A stretch of DNA of 64,000 nucleotides, from positions 1 to 64,000 of the forward strand of contig JAKFWA010000068.1 of the NCBI GenBank assembly GCA_021732995.1, written 5' to 3'. Below the pieces are notes generated by a model, which searched no databases, had not been told where the DNA came from, and saw nothing but the letters and a program-made list of their open reading frames with translations. Position 1 is the first letter of the stretch, and each line of letters starts with the position of its first letter. This document shows, piece after piece, positions 16,490 to 25,629 of the stretch. The translations under genes and the position numbers were made by a program. This stretch comes from Planctomycetaceae bacterium. GTDB lineage: Bacteria; Planctomycetota; Planctomycetia; Planctomycetales; Planctomycetaceae.

Positions 16490-18733
16490 TCATGGAGCGG
16501 CGAGCGAACGCATCTCGGCGGCCACTGCGTCGGGCAGATAGCGATCGATGTGTCCGGCCTTGTGGTTGATCTCGTCGAGCGCCAGTGCCTTCTCGGCCTG
16601 CGAACGAGCTTCAGCCGTCTTCCCCTCCAGCTTGTAGGCGTTCGCGAGATCTGCGTTCCAACCAGGATTCGTCGGATACATTGCCACCGCGCGTTCCGCC
16701 CATTCAACAGCGTTCTGGATGTGTTCAGGACGGGAGCTCTTCTTGTATCGCTGCAGCCACCAGGTGCTCAGTTCCTGCGCGATCTTCGAGTTGAACGGGT
16801 CACGCTCGAACGCCTTCAGGGTCGCTGTAACGCCGTCTTCAAAGTGGTCATCTCGGTCGTAGGCGATCCACTTGGCAAACGCGACTCGGCTGATGCCCAG
16901 CCACGGAGTCGCCGAGAGCGGATCAATCTCGCGAGCGCGTTCGTACTTCGCTGCCGCGGCGGTAACCTGACCACTACCTCCGAAGTCCTGATCTCCGGCC
17001 AGCACCAGCCCCTGAGTGGTAACACTTGGCATCCAACCAAACTGAGCGATCAGCACGGCCAGAACCAGATAGCTGACCGCCGCGACCCGAAAGAACACGA
17101 GCGGTTTCTGACGCACGATCTCCGCATCACGACCAGACATCGAAAGCACCGCAACAAGAGCCAGCAGCCAGTTGAGAATCGCCGGCGATGCGAACCCTCC
17201 CGCTCCAAGCAGATGAACCAGCAGGCCCACGGCTGCGGCAACACAACTCGCAACCAGGACGTTCTCGCGTTCGCGGAACAAGTCGCCGAGAAGGAACCGT
17301 TCGCAGAGCAACGCCAGCAGCACAGCCGCTCCACCCACCGTGAGCAGGTCAGCTTCAGCTTGCCCCTCGAACACCGCCTGCCACGCAGCGACAAGCAATA
17401 CGGACAGGCCAATGGCGCGCGCGCCTTGATACTCAGCAACCTGAGTTGCATTCCCGGTCGCCTCTTGGCTGACAAAGTCTGCCCGGTTGAGTCTGACTAC
17501 CGTCCACAAGAATGCTCCCAAAACCGCCAGCAAACCAACGATACCCAGCAGACCCGCGTTGGCAGCGACATCCAGCACGAAGTTGTGCGGATCGGAGATC
17601 TCTTCGCTCGCCTGCGGCAGTTTGTGCTGCAGGTAATGCCAGCGGAAGTTGCCGGGGCCAACGCCGAGCCACGGATGTTCGCGCACGATGTCCAGCGTCC
17701 CGGTCCAATACTGCAAACGATACGCCAGCGACTTCGGAGCTTCGCTGAGCACTTCTGCGTCGAGACCGCCCAACATCGCTGCTAGTGGTACCAGCAACAC
17801 TGCGGCGAGCAGCACCGCTCCGCCCGCAATCAGGACTCGGCTGCTCATCGCGCCGCGTTTGCGAAGCACCCACCAGGCGAGCACCGCGCCGCCCGCCGCA
17901 GTACCGCACCAGGCCGTGCGACTCTTCGTCAACAGCAAGCATCCCGCAACGACCAGCAATCCGGTCGCGATAACCGCCGCTCTGCGCCGCTGATGACTGG
18001 ATGCAATCAGAGCACCCGCCCCCAGCAGTAGAGCCGTACCCAACATCCCTCCCAGCGAATTCGCCAGGACGAAGAAACCGATCGGCTCCTTGCTTTCCAA
18101 CCGCCGCTCGAACAAGCCTACCTGCGGGCCTTCCAGTGGAATGCGCTGCGCCAGGAACTCGTTAACGATCTCGGCAATGCGGTCGCGGTTGCGTTTCATT
18201 TGCGCCAAGTCGTGTGTGCGATCTGCCTGCAGCGTCGCCATTTCATTCCGCAACCGCGCATAGTCCTGCACGTTGCCCGGATACAGGACGAACTGCTGCC
18301 AGATGCCGAAGGTTGCAATAGCAACCCACAGCACGAGCGCCGCCTGGAGAAACGTGACTCGCCGTCGGAGTGACGTCAGCGTTTGCCGCAGCAGCAGGAA
18401 CTGCAGACCGACCGAGGTCCATTCCCAGATCATATTGAGCGACGCACGCTTGTTGCCGAGTGTCACCAGCACCGCGCAGCCAGCGGCCACGTGAGCGATG
18501 ACCAGCCACCACACCGCGCGGTCCCAGACGTCAACCACCAGTTGACCGGACTCTTCGCGCGTTTGCCACCACGCCCAGGCTGCTCCGACCAATGCCGTCA
18601 GCGCGGCCAGCCACAGCGTTGAACCTTCCGAAGTTGCTTCAGCCGGTACAAACCAGCGGGCAAACAACAGCGACCAGATGGCAGCCGTCATCCAGATACC
18701 GAGATCGCGGGGCTTGGCTGCAGGAACATTCAT
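16490..18733 (-). CDS. O-antigen ligase-like polymerase with TPR-like tail
   Basis: This integral membrane protein (747 residues) has about 12 hydrophobic helices. The Wzy/WaaL-type loop is at about residues 370-410: HPWLGVGPGNFRWHY followed by SDPHNFVLDVAANAG. The family links or polymerises glycan units at the outer face of the inner membrane. From about residue 590 the chain is soluble, and YERAREIDPLSATPWLG and ANAYKLEGKTAEARSQAEKAL read as tetratricopeptide repeats. The frame extends to 18823, but the ATG at 18733 fits better: it starts 10 bases after the stop of the previous gene. The glycan it handles is unknown. Confidence 0.85.
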   Translation of the reverse strand: MNVPAAKPRDLGIWMTAAIWSLLFARWFVPAEATSEGSTLWLAALTALVGAAWAWWQTREESGQLVVDVWDRAVWWLVIAHVAAGCAVLVTLGNKRASLNMIWEWTSVGLQFLLLRQTLTSLRRRVTFLQAALVLWVAIATFGIWQQFVLYPGNVQDYARLRNEMATLQADRTHDLAQMKRNRDRIAEIVNEFLAQRIPLEGPQVGLFERRLESKEPIGFFVLANSLGGMLGTALLLGAGALIASSHQRRRAAVIATGLLVVAGCLLLTKSRTAWCGTAAGGAVLAWWVLRKRGAMSSRVLIAGGAVLLAAVLLVPLAAMLGGLDAEVLSEAPKSLAYRLQYWTGTLDIVREHPWLGVGPGNFRWHYLQHKLPQASEEISDPHNFVLDVAANAGLLGIVGLLAVLGAFLWTVVRLNRADFVSQEATGNATQVAEYQGARAIGLSVLLVAAWQAVFEGQAEADLLTVGGAAVLLALLCERFLLGDLFRERENVLVASCVAAAVGLLVHLLGAGGFASPAILNWLLALVAVLSMSGRDAEIVRQKPLVFFRVAAVSYLVLAVLIAQFGWMPSVTTQGLVLAGDQDFGGSGQVTAAAAKYERAREIDPLSATPWLGISRVAFAKWIAYDRDDHFEDGVTATLKAFERDPFNSKIAQELSTWWLQRYKKSSRPEHIQNAVEWAERAVAMYPTNPGWNADLANAYKLEGKTAEARSQAEKALALDEINHKAGHIDRYLPDAVAAEMRSLAAP

Positions 18734-18743
18734 CGCGCGTCCG

Positions 18744-19295
18744 CTAGTTCTTGGCCAACTCAGCAGGACGATAGCTTTGCGGCGAGACGCGTTTCCAATC
18801 CATCTCCACCTGCTCGCACTCATCCCAGACCAGCAGCCGCGAAGCTGTCAGTTCCAGGATCTTCTGCTTGAAGTGATTGCCTTTGAGGTCCATGACGAAC
18901 TCAATCTTCGCCTTCGGCTCACCACTAACCAGATGAAACTGCAGATCATTGCCCCGCAGCGTCCATTGTTCTTCGAAGGTCAGCTTCTGAGCGAACAGCC
19001 GATGCAGACCTTGCAACTCCATCACCATCGTCGCAGTGCCGTCAGGCCGAATCGTCAACGTGCGCAGGCCTTGATATTCGTCTTTCCATACGCCTACCAA
19101 CTGACGGCGGATCGCCACGTCAGGATCTGAAGAGTCTTCGGCGACCTCCCGTGAGACCAGTTGTATCTCCGCCGCTGATTCAGTTTCTGAACGCGCCGAG
19201 TGGAAAGCATCGCGAGCGACACCAACAAACGTGGCGACGACAAGTTGCAGGGCGAGGACCATCCAGGTCACTCGTGAAGCAATCGCGGAAGGCAT
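18744..19295 (-). CDS. Secreted lipocalin-like protein, unknown function
   Basis: This protein (183 residues) has an N-terminal hydrophobic segment (about 8-27) that looks like a signal peptide or anchor. After a Ser/Glu-rich linker comes a beta-rich domain starting LVGVWKDEYQGLRTLTIRPDGTA, with alternating strands (EEQWTLRGNDLQFHL, KAKIEFVMDLKG) as in small planctomycete barrel-like proteins that assess a substrate with a W.....G.L.F pattern. No catalytic motif is visible. It ends 10 bases before the O-antigen-ligase-like gene and is probably cotranscribed with it. Confidence 0.7.
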   Translation of the reverse strand: MPSAIASRVTWMVLALQLVVATFVGVARDAFHSARSETESAAEIQLVSREVAEDSSDPDVAIRRQLVGVWKDEYQGLRTLTIRPDGTATMVMELQGLHRLFAQKLTFEEQWTLRGNDLQFHLVSGEPKAKIEFVMDLKGNHFKQKILELTASRLLVWDECEQVEMDWKRVSPQSYRPAELAKN

Positions 19296-19397
19296 TCTGC
19301 CCGCATCCTTTCATGCAGCGTCATCAATTGAGATCGCTCAGTGGCACAGCTGTAAAAGCGGATCGGAAAGGGGTTTCCGAAATTCGTCAAGATCCAA

Positions 19398-20435
19398 TTA
19401 GGAAGCTGAGACCGGCACGTTCGCGGCAGATTCCTTGTTCGCCTCTTGCTCAGCCAGGACTTCTCGGATTTCGGCTCGCGAGATCGCGTAGTAAATCCCT
19501 CCGATGCAGGCGATGACGATGGTGATGAGGCGGTAGCCCAAAGCCGCCATCAGGCCCAACGCGGGCGAGAAGTGCGACATCCGATAACTCTCTTCCACGG
19601 CGCCTTCGAGACCTCCCATGCCCCCAGGAGTAGGGACCAGCACGCCGATCAGTTCCGCAATCGGGATCAGCAGGATGTGAGTGGTGTAGCTCGGAATCTG
19701 CTCGACCGAACTGATGGCCCGCGCACAGAAGTAGAACGACGAGATCACACCGAACTGTCCCAGCACGCCGATCAGCACGCCTGCCAGAATGACCATCCGC
19801 CGCGACTGATAGAGCGTCGCCGCAGACTGCAAATCCGCAATGCCGTGCCCGATTTTGGGAATGCGCGTCAGCCATTCGACCGGCTTGGAATGCGACAGCA
19901 CCGGATGCAGCATCACTAGCAACAAGCCGCCGCCGATCAGCGTACCGCCCCAGACCACCTGATTGACGATATCTCGGCTGGCGATGTCTGCCGGGGCGAA
20001 GAACGAAGCTCCGGCACCCACTGCCATCAAAGACACCAAGCCCAGCACGCGATCCAGGATAACCGTCGATGCAGCGACCAGTCGGCGATCCTTCTGCTGA
20101 CGAACGAGCATCGCAGCTTTCACCACATCGCCGCCGATCGAGCCGGGGGCCACGTAGTTGAACATGTATCCCAGGAATCCAAGTCGCAACGCGTCCCGGA
20201 ACTTGAAGGGGAATTCCTGAGCCCACACCAGCAAGTACCAGCGGACCATCGTCGCGACGACGGAGATCAAACACGTTCCCATCGCGAGGGCGAAGAACCC
20301 CCATTCAATCGGGCGATCTTCAAACTTGGCGAAGTTGTCGCGGTTCTTGTGGATGAGATACCAGATGATGCCGAGTGCCATCGGCCACTTCAGCCACGGT
20401 ATCCATCGTCGCCATCCTGCCGATCCCTGGCTCAA
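19398..20435 (-). CDS. Flippase-like membrane protein (UPF0104 / LPG-synthase TM domain)
   Basis: This protein (345 residues) has about eight transmembrane helices and matches the lysylphosphatidylglycerol synthase transmembrane (UPF0104) family. Diagnostic parts are FLGYMFNYVAPGSIGGDVVKA (family signature near 90-110), STVILDRVLGL (about 143-153) and the late VPTPGGMGGLEGAVE motif. There is no C-terminal aminoacyl-transfer domain, so it is likely a lipid flippase-like or unknown transporter rather than an LPG synthase. The start is TTG at 20435: AGGA sits seven bases upstream and there is no better ATG near. It probably belongs to the same transcription unit as the 62-residue membrane protein upstream. 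Confidence 0.85.
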   Translation of the reverse strand: MSQGSAGWRRWIPWLKWPMALGIIWYLIHKNRDNFAKFEDRPIEWGFFALAMGTCLISVVATMVRWYLLVWAQEFPFKFRDALRLGFLGYMFNYVAPGSIGGDVVKAAMLVRQQKDRRLVAASTVILDRVLGLVSLMAVGAGASFFAPADIASRDIVNQVVWGGTLIGGGLLLVMLHPVLSHSKPVEWLTRIPKIGHGIADLQSAATLYQSRRMVILAGVLIGVLGQFGVISSFYFCARAISSVEQIPSYTTHILLIPIAELIGVLVPTPGGMGGLEGAVEESYRMSHFSPALGLMAALGYRLITIVIACIGGIYYAISRAEIREVLAEQEANKESAANVPVSAS

Positions 20436-20502
20436 GCGATATTCCTTTTGCGAGTCACCCAGCTCGTTGAGCCGGTGCGAAATTCAGCCACCGTTGGGGC
20501 GA

Positions 20503-20691
20503 TCAAGACATTTCTTTGTAGGTATCGAAACACATGTAGCCGATCAGCCCGGCACTCAAGAGGAACATGATGTCCAGCACCATCTGTCCTCCAAACGGCA
20601 TGCCCATGGCCATATCGAGAACTGTCATTAACGCAACAAGTCCCGCGACGGCCATAGAACCTATCAGCATGTTTCTTGAGCCACTCGTCAT
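20503..20691 (-). CDS. Small two-helix membrane protein
   Basis: This short protein (62 residues) has two hydrophobic segments, about 8-26 (MLIGSMAVAGLVALMTVLD) and 36-54 (MVLDIMFLLSAGLIGYMCF). I recognise no family. It is supported by the clean helix pattern, by a -10-like TATACT on the minus strand at 20750-20755, and by its place 67 bases upstream of the flippase-like gene on the same strand. Its ribosome-binding site is weak. Confidence 0.55.
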   Translation of the reverse strand: MTSGSRNMLIGSMAVAGLVALMTVLDMAMGMPFGGQMVLDIMFLLSAGLIGYMCFDTYKEMS

Positions 20692-20749
20692 TCGATGCGA
20701 TCCACAGGTGAAAATAGGCCAAGCAAAGAGTTTAGCTGAGGCTGCGGCG

Positions 20750-20755
20750 AGTATA
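20750..20755 (-). promoter_or_regulatory. Possible -10 box upstream of the small membrane gene
   Basis: On the minus strand TATACT lies about 60 bases before the ATG at 20691. An acceptable but weak -35 (TGGATT) lies about 18 bases further upstream. This would drive the small membrane protein and the flippase-like gene. Confidence 0.3.
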
Positions 20756-20851
20756 GGGGCTGATTTTGGAATGAATCCAGTTCAGACACCCCCGGCAACC
20801 GGAATGCCCGCCACTCGGACAAACTGCGCCGAAAGTCAGGTCAGTCACGCC

Positions 20852-21931
20852 TCAATCCAGCATCTCGGCGACGGCGGTTCCGATGCCCGTCGTGCCGTAA
20901 CCGTTGCCACAGTAGAACAATCGCAACTTTCCATCCTCGGCGATGACGTTCGGATATTCAGTCATTTTGCTCTCCCAACCGGTTCCTGTTGGTGCGAGAG
21001 CTAGGTTTTCCCCCGGTCGCCCGCGCTGCCAAACGAGGCCATCGTCGCTGACGGTTTCGCAGATGCTGTAGGCTCCAAACCGCGTTCCGATACCCGCGTA
21101 GATCGCTCGCCAGCGAGATTTCGTCCGCCAGACGTTCAGGGCAATCGTTGCCGCGTTCTCGTAGTCCGCGTCCAGACGGGCGCTCAAAAGAATGCGTTTG
21201 TCGGTCCAGGTCAGCCCATCTTTCGAATGAGCGATCACCGAGTGCTTTGCCTGATCGACCTTCAAGTCTTTGCTCGGCGTTCCCGTCGGCAACGTGTAAT
21301 GCATGCGATACAGGACACTCCCATCGGCCTGCGGAACATCCAGAATCCGACCGCCGCCAGCGATACCCTTGTTGTTGGGAAACTCTTTGAAACTGTCTCC
21401 GGTCAGAATCGGATCGGTCGAAACCTTCTTCCAATTCTTCAGATCGTCGCTGACCGCCAACCCCATACCCCAGAAGCCTTGCAGCCCGACGCCGGTCTGT
21501 GCACTGCGACCGGTGTAGTACAGATGCCATCGATCTCCGATGCGATGCACGCACGGCAGTACACACCAGCTTTCGTCGAAGCTCCCCTTGCCACCCACGT
21601 CGAACAAGGGACCGTGCCGAGTCCAGTTTGTCAGATCTCCCACGGGAGCAGTCGCGAGGCAGATCCGTCGATGGCCCTGCTTGTCCGCTCCCGCATAGTA
21701 GAGCCAGTACTCATCACCCTGCCGCAGAGCGAAGGGGTTCATGCAGCAGCCCATGTCGAATCCCGACTTACTCGGCGGCAATACCGGGTTGCGAGCATCA
21801 CGCTGCCATGCATGCACTTGAAACGGCCGCTCGCTGGATGCGTCGTCGGCAATCGTTCGACCAGTCCTAGCCAACATGGCGCAAGCACTCGATACAACGA
21901 GGAACTCGCGTCTTGAGATGCCGGAATTCAT
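20852..21931 (-). CDS. Tat-exported glycosidase-like five-bladed propeller protein
   Basis: This protein (359 residues) starts MNSGISRREFLVVSSACAML, a twin-arginine type signal. The rest reads as a five-bladed beta-propeller of the GH43/GH32/GH68-like superfamily: blade repeats such as DEYWLYYAGADKQGHRRICLAT, DRWHLYYTGRSAQTGVG and GKLRLFYCGNGYGTTGIG. The exact activity cannot be read. The frame is open to 22027, but the ATG at 21931 has GAGGAAC about ten bases upstream and gives the twin-arginine motif at the right place. Confidence 0.8.
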   Translation of the reverse strand: MNSGISRREFLVVSSACAMLARTGRTIADDASSERPFQVHAWQRDARNPVLPPSKSGFDMGCCMNPFALRQGDEYWLYYAGADKQGHRRICLATAPVGDLTNWTRHGPLFDVGGKGSFDESWCVLPCVHRIGDRWHLYYTGRSAQTGVGLQGFWGMGLAVSDDLKNWKKVSTDPILTGDSFKEFPNNKGIAGGGRILDVPQADGSVLYRMHYTLPTGTPSKDLKVDQAKHSVIAHSKDGLTWTDKRILLSARLDADYENAATIALNVWRTKSRWRAIYAGIGTRFGAYSICETVSDDGLVWQRGRPGENLALAPTGTGWESKMTEYPNVIAEDGKLRLFYCGNGYGTTGIGTAVAEMLD

Positions 21932-22078
21932 AACGCTCGTTCCTCGGTTCAGGTCCCAGCGAGATTGTTTCGTGGATCGGGAAATTCGAATCAACGGGAT
22001 CTCCCATGTCCAGACGCACGAGATCAAGCGTTCCGAGCGATCAACTCGGCCCTGCGCGCTACCGAAGACGTAATGTCC

Positions 22079-23068
22079 TCAATGGGCTGCCGACTTGAAG
22101 ACTCGAAACAACAACCACAACGAAGGCACGAGCAACGCGGCACCAGCGGGCAGTGAATACAAGATAAACCGCAGCGTTGGTGCGGGGGCCGCTGTGGCCT
22201 GCAAAGTTACGTCGGGGTAAATCAGGTACGGGTACTGAGCTAAACCCCAACCGAGAAGCAGGCAGGCAACTTGCCCAATGGTCGCGATTCGTGCCAATCG
22301 GAACTGCCTGCGCAACAACGCCCAACCAGACAGCAGCGCCGAAAGCAGCCCAACGACGAGAACTGGAGCGGCACGCGTACTCAGCAAGCCATTCCAGAGA
22401 TGCGGAGCCTCAAAGTAGCACAGCGGAAGTACCACGATCGCCAGTCCGACAACGAATGTGCCAGCCAGCAAGGCGTGCCCTCTGAAATCTTCTTGCAACT
22501 CACCTGCGGATTCATTCGTGAGATACACGGCCGCGAGATAAGCGCAGAGAGCCAGTGCCAGCCCCCCAATCACCAGTGCGAGAGGGGTAAACCATGGCGT
22601 TGGCCCTTCAGACTGAACCTGCCCCTCAATCACGCGCAGGTTCCCGGACGAAATCGCACCGATCGCCATGCCCAACAGAACTGGCGTAAAGATGCTGGCA
22701 ACTCCAAACAGGGTTCCCCAATGAGTCGCCTGCCGCGCGGCAACTTTCGATCCACGAAAGACAAACGCCGCGCCTCTCAACGTGATGCCCACGAGCACGA
22801 AATGAAAGACGCCAAACAATCCGATGCTGAGGTTCGCAAACGCAGGCGGAAACGCCGAGAAAAGGAGCACGATGACGAAGATCAGCCATACGTGATTGGC
22901 TTCCCATACCGGCCCCATTGCACGAGCGATTACCGCACGCTGTTCGTTGCGGCGCGGTCCACCGGCGAACAAATCCCAAATCCCCCCTCCAAAATCCGCG
23001 CCGCCGAGGACTCCGTAAAGAACGACGCAGCCCAGCCCGGCAGCGGCAACCAGTTCTTCAAGCTCCAT
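22079..23068 (-). CDS. cydB: Cytochrome bd ubiquinol oxidase subunit II
   Basis: This is subunit II of the bd-type quinol oxidase (329 residues), an integral membrane protein of about eight helices that pairs with CydA. The start MELEELVAAAGLGCVVLYGVLGGADFGGGIWDLF contains the family motif GGADFGGG; RAMGPVWEANHVWLIFVIV and AFPPAFANL are equally diagnostic. The open frame begins at 23152, but the ATG at 23068 is the right start: it overlaps the end of cydA by 11 bases, the usual coupled arrangement. Confidence 0.93.
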   Translation of the reverse strand: MELEELVAAAGLGCVVLYGVLGGADFGGGIWDLFAGGPRRNEQRAVIARAMGPVWEANHVWLIFVIVLLFSAFPPAFANLSIGLFGVFHFVLVGITLRGAAFVFRGSKVAARQATHWGTLFGVASIFTPVLLGMAIGAISSGNLRVIEGQVQSEGPTPWFTPLALVIGGLALALCAYLAAVYLTNESAGELQEDFRGHALLAGTFVVGLAIVVLPLCYFEAPHLWNGLLSTRAAPVLVVGLLSALLSGWALLRRQFRLARIATIGQVACLLLGWGLAQYPYLIYPDVTLQATAAPAPTLRFILYSLPAGAALLVPSLWLLFRVFKSAAH

Positions 23069-24392
23069 GACGAGCCTCCGGAACCGTAGAGTCTTCAACT
23101 GGCAGCTTTTCCCGAGCCAGGCGCAGCAACAAGACGACGAGCGCAACCGCAAGTCCCGCGTACAACACGGTGAAGATCAACAGCGAACCCGGAACGTCGG
23201 CGACCGGTGTTACGGCTTTGACGGTTCTCATCACCTTGTAAATTGTCCATGGCTGGCGGCCGACTTCCGTCACGATCCAGCCGGCTTCCAGAGCCACAAA
23301 GCCGAGCGGCGCTCCGCACACCAACGCGCGAAGTAACCAGGGGCTGTCAGCAACACTCCAGCGCCGGTAGACCCACCAGAACCACAGTCCTAACCCGATC
23401 AGCGCGAACCCGCACCCCACCATGATCTGAAACGCGTAATGAGTAACCGCCACATCAGGACGTTGGTCCGGCGGAAAGTCATTCAGACCTTGAATCACGG
23501 CGTGCGGATCGTGGGCAATCAGCAGGCTCAGGCCGTTCGGAATCTCGATACCGAAGCGGACTACTCCGGCAGCTTCGTCGGGAATTCCACCAATCAGCAG
23601 TGGCGCCCCAGCCTGCGTTTCAAAAAGAGCCTCCATGGCGGCCAGTTTCACTGGCTGGTACTTCGCGACCAGCCGAGCATTGATGTCTCCGCTGATCAGT
23701 TGCAGAACAGCCGTGATTGCCGCCAATGCCATCGAAATTGATATCGCGGAGCGGTGATACGCTTCCGCGCGTCCCCGCAACATGCCCGCGGCATAGATTC
23801 CGGCGACTGCGAATCCCACGGCGATGTAGCAGGACAGAGAGGAGTGAATCGACATCTGGATCCACAGCGGACTGCGAAACGTCGCCAGTGGATCGATGTT
23901 CGTCAGCCTGCCCGCGCTATCGAGTTCAAACCCGGTCGGATTCTGCATCCACGCGTTCACCGCAACAACCAGAATGCCCGACAGCAAACCACTGATCGCC
24001 ACCGGCCAGCCGGTCAGCCAATGCGCAAACGGTGAAAGTTTCTTCCAGCCGTAAAGGTACAGGCCCAGAAAGATCGCCTCGATAAAGAACGCAAAGCCTT
24101 CCAGCGCAAACGCCGGCCCGATGATGCTGCCGGCGAATTCCATGAAACGCGGCCAGAGCAGCCCTAACTCAAACGAAAGTGCTGTTCCCGACACCGCTCC
24201 AATGGCAAACAACAAGCCAGTCGCCTTGGCCCATTTGTAGGCCAAATCTCGATAATGTGGCTGGCCAGTGCGTAACCAGAGGCCTTCCGCAATCAACATC
24301 AGCAGTGGCATCGCAATGCCAGACGCGGCGAAAATCATGTGGAAAGCAAGCGAAAACGCCATCTGCGTGCGAGCGGCAAAGAGTTGATCCAT
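23058..24392 (-). CDS. cydA: Cytochrome bd ubiquinol oxidase subunit I
   Basis: This is subunit I of the bd oxidase (444 residues), which takes electrons from quinol and reduces oxygen to water without pumping protons. His18 (FHMIF) and the His in IQMSIHSSLS match the heme ligands, and the Met in FQIMVGCGF matches the heme b558 Met ligand. FALEGFAFFIEAIFLG holds the conserved glutamates, and GWIVTEVGRQPW the quinol-site region. The Q-loop is short, as in cyanide-insensitive (CIO) type enzymes rather than the long-loop E. coli type. AGGAAG lies before the ATG at 24392. With cydB it forms a two-gene operon. Confidence 0.95.
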   Translation of the reverse strand: MDQLFAARTQMAFSLAFHMIFAASGIAMPLLMLIAEGLWLRTGQPHYRDLAYKWAKATGLLFAIGAVSGTALSFELGLLWPRFMEFAGSIIGPAFALEGFAFFIEAIFLGLYLYGWKKLSPFAHWLTGWPVAISGLLSGILVVAVNAWMQNPTGFELDSAGRLTNIDPLATFRSPLWIQMSIHSSLSCYIAVGFAVAGIYAAGMLRGRAEAYHRSAISISMALAAITAVLQLISGDINARLVAKYQPVKLAAMEALFETQAGAPLLIGGIPDEAAGVVRFGIEIPNGLSLLIAHDPHAVIQGLNDFPPDQRPDVAVTHYAFQIMVGCGFALIGLGLWFWWVYRRWSVADSPWLLRALVCGAPLGFVALEAGWIVTEVGRQPWTIYKVMRTVKAVTPVADVPGSLLIFTVLYAGLAVALVVLLLRLAREKLPVEDSTVPEARHGA

Positions 24393-24820
24393 CGATCGCT
24401 TCCTGGGCAGTGATCAGTCTCAGCGATAGAGCCCCGCAGCGCCGGAACCCGCGATCAAATACACGGAGAATCCTCGACCCAAACGTCAATTCGTTTCGTT
24501 TCGTGAACGTGAGCCTTCGTAATTGCAGGTTGGATTTCGCCTACGAAGTCACGGGGCTCATCAACTCAGACACCAATAGTCTTTAGCCAGCTCGCATACA
24601 ATTCCGCCACAAACAACATTCAGCAAAAGACTTGCAACGTCATTTCCCAGCACTTCACGGACCAAGACCGCGTGTACAACGGCTTTTTCCATGAATTGAA
24701 CGATCCATTTACCCATCGATGAGAACTGTTATTCCCGCACTCGCGAGAGATCCGCTCTGGCACTAAAAATGTTCCGGATGCGGTGCAGGGAAGCAAAGTC
24801 CAGACGTGTCCACGACAGAC
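24393..24820. other. Divergent intergenic region between cydA and the receiver gene
   Basis: No gene is seen here. It should hold the promoter of cydAB (minus) and of the receiver gene (plus). A hairpin at 24510-24560 has paired TGAGCC/GGCTCA and TTCGTA/TACGAA arms. A TGGCAC box at 24758-24763 followed by a weak -12 is discussed as a possible sigma-54 site. Confidence 0.5.
24758..24773 (+). promoter_or_regulatory. Weak sigma-54-like site before the receiver gene
   Basis: The sequence TGGCACTAAAAATGTT has a perfect -24 box at the right distance, but the -12 half is ATGTT and lacks the usual GC. It would start transcription near 24785, 36 bases before the ATG at 24821. It is a weak candidate only. 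Confidence 0.25.
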
Positions 24821-25396
24821 ATGAATAACAGCATGAGCCACTCCCTGAACAATCCCACCAAAGCGACTGGCCCCCGAACCGACGTCAGCCGAGACTGGTT
24901 AACGCATGCAGACGAGCACCCTCGAACGGGCTTCTCGAGCGGCAGCAGTCCTGAACCGCAGTTCGATCCACACCCGTCGACACTTCCTCACGGCATGGAC
25001 GTCAGTGCCGACAAGAGCAAAGCCGGGGATGAAGTTGTTGCCCGACGAATCCTCGTTGTGGACGATAATCACGACGCAGCAATGAGTCTCGCGATGATGC
25101 TTGAGATTATGGGCAACGAGACTCAAACCGCTCACGACGGACTGGAGGCACTCGAGATCGCGGAATCGTTTGCTCCGGATCTTGTGATGCTCGATATCGG
25201 GATGCCCAAACTGAATGGTTACGAAACTGCGCGCCGCATCCGCCAGCAGCCGTGGGGCCGCGGCATGAAGCTGGTGGCCCTGACCGGCTGGGGCCAGGAC
25301 GAAGACCGACGGAAGTCTGAGGAAGCGGGATTCAATTCTCACATGGTTAAACCGATTGATCCCACCGCCCTCGATCAGTTGCTCCAATCCAGATAG
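24821..25396 (+). CDS. Receiver-only response regulator
   Basis: This protein (191 residues) has a polar, Pro/Ser-rich N-terminal stretch of about 75 residues, then a single receiver domain and no output domain. The domain has the acidic pair in ILVVDDNHD, the phosphorylation Asp in LVMLDIGMPKLNGYE (residue 125), the switch Thr in ALTGWGQ and the Lys in MVKPIDP. Proteins of this kind usually pass phosphate or a signal to a partner. Its 3' end faces the 3' end of the giant gene 131 bases away. An in-frame GTG at 24806 is an alternative start; neither has a clear ribosome-binding site. Confidence 0.85.
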   Translation: MNNSMSHSLNNPTKATGPRTDVSRDWLTHADEHPRTGFSSGSSPEPQFDPHPSTLPHGMDVSADKSKAGDEVVARRILVVDDNHDAAMSLAMMLEIMGNETQTAHDGLEALEIAESFAPDLVMLDIGMPKLNGYETARRIRQQPWGRGMKLVALTGWGQDEDRRKSEEAGFNSHMVKPIDPTALDQLLQSR

Positions 25397-25527
25397 TCGA
25401 CCAGTCGCTGATTGCCCGGTTGCGAACAGTCGCCTCCCAGTGACCCTGGCAGCACGGCGGGGCTAACTGACCAACTTCAGAACTTCCCCGCTCTTGCGGC
25501 GCCCACAACTCCAGAATCAACTCGGAT

Positions 25528-25629
25528 CTACAGCCGATCCACCCAGTTCGGCAACAGGGCAAAGATGTCATCGACGAGGGTCTGCGAAGCACTGTTGACG
25601 ATCGTGTCCTGAGCATCTCGCTGCACGGA
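25528..25629 (-). other. C-terminal tail of the giant protein
   Basis: The last 33 residues follow the final RTX block and end in ASQTLVDDIFALLPNWVDRL. The end is amphipathic with hydrophobic and acidic residues. RTX proteins exported by type I systems have uncleaved C-terminal signals of this general kind; the role here is a guess. Confidence 0.4.
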
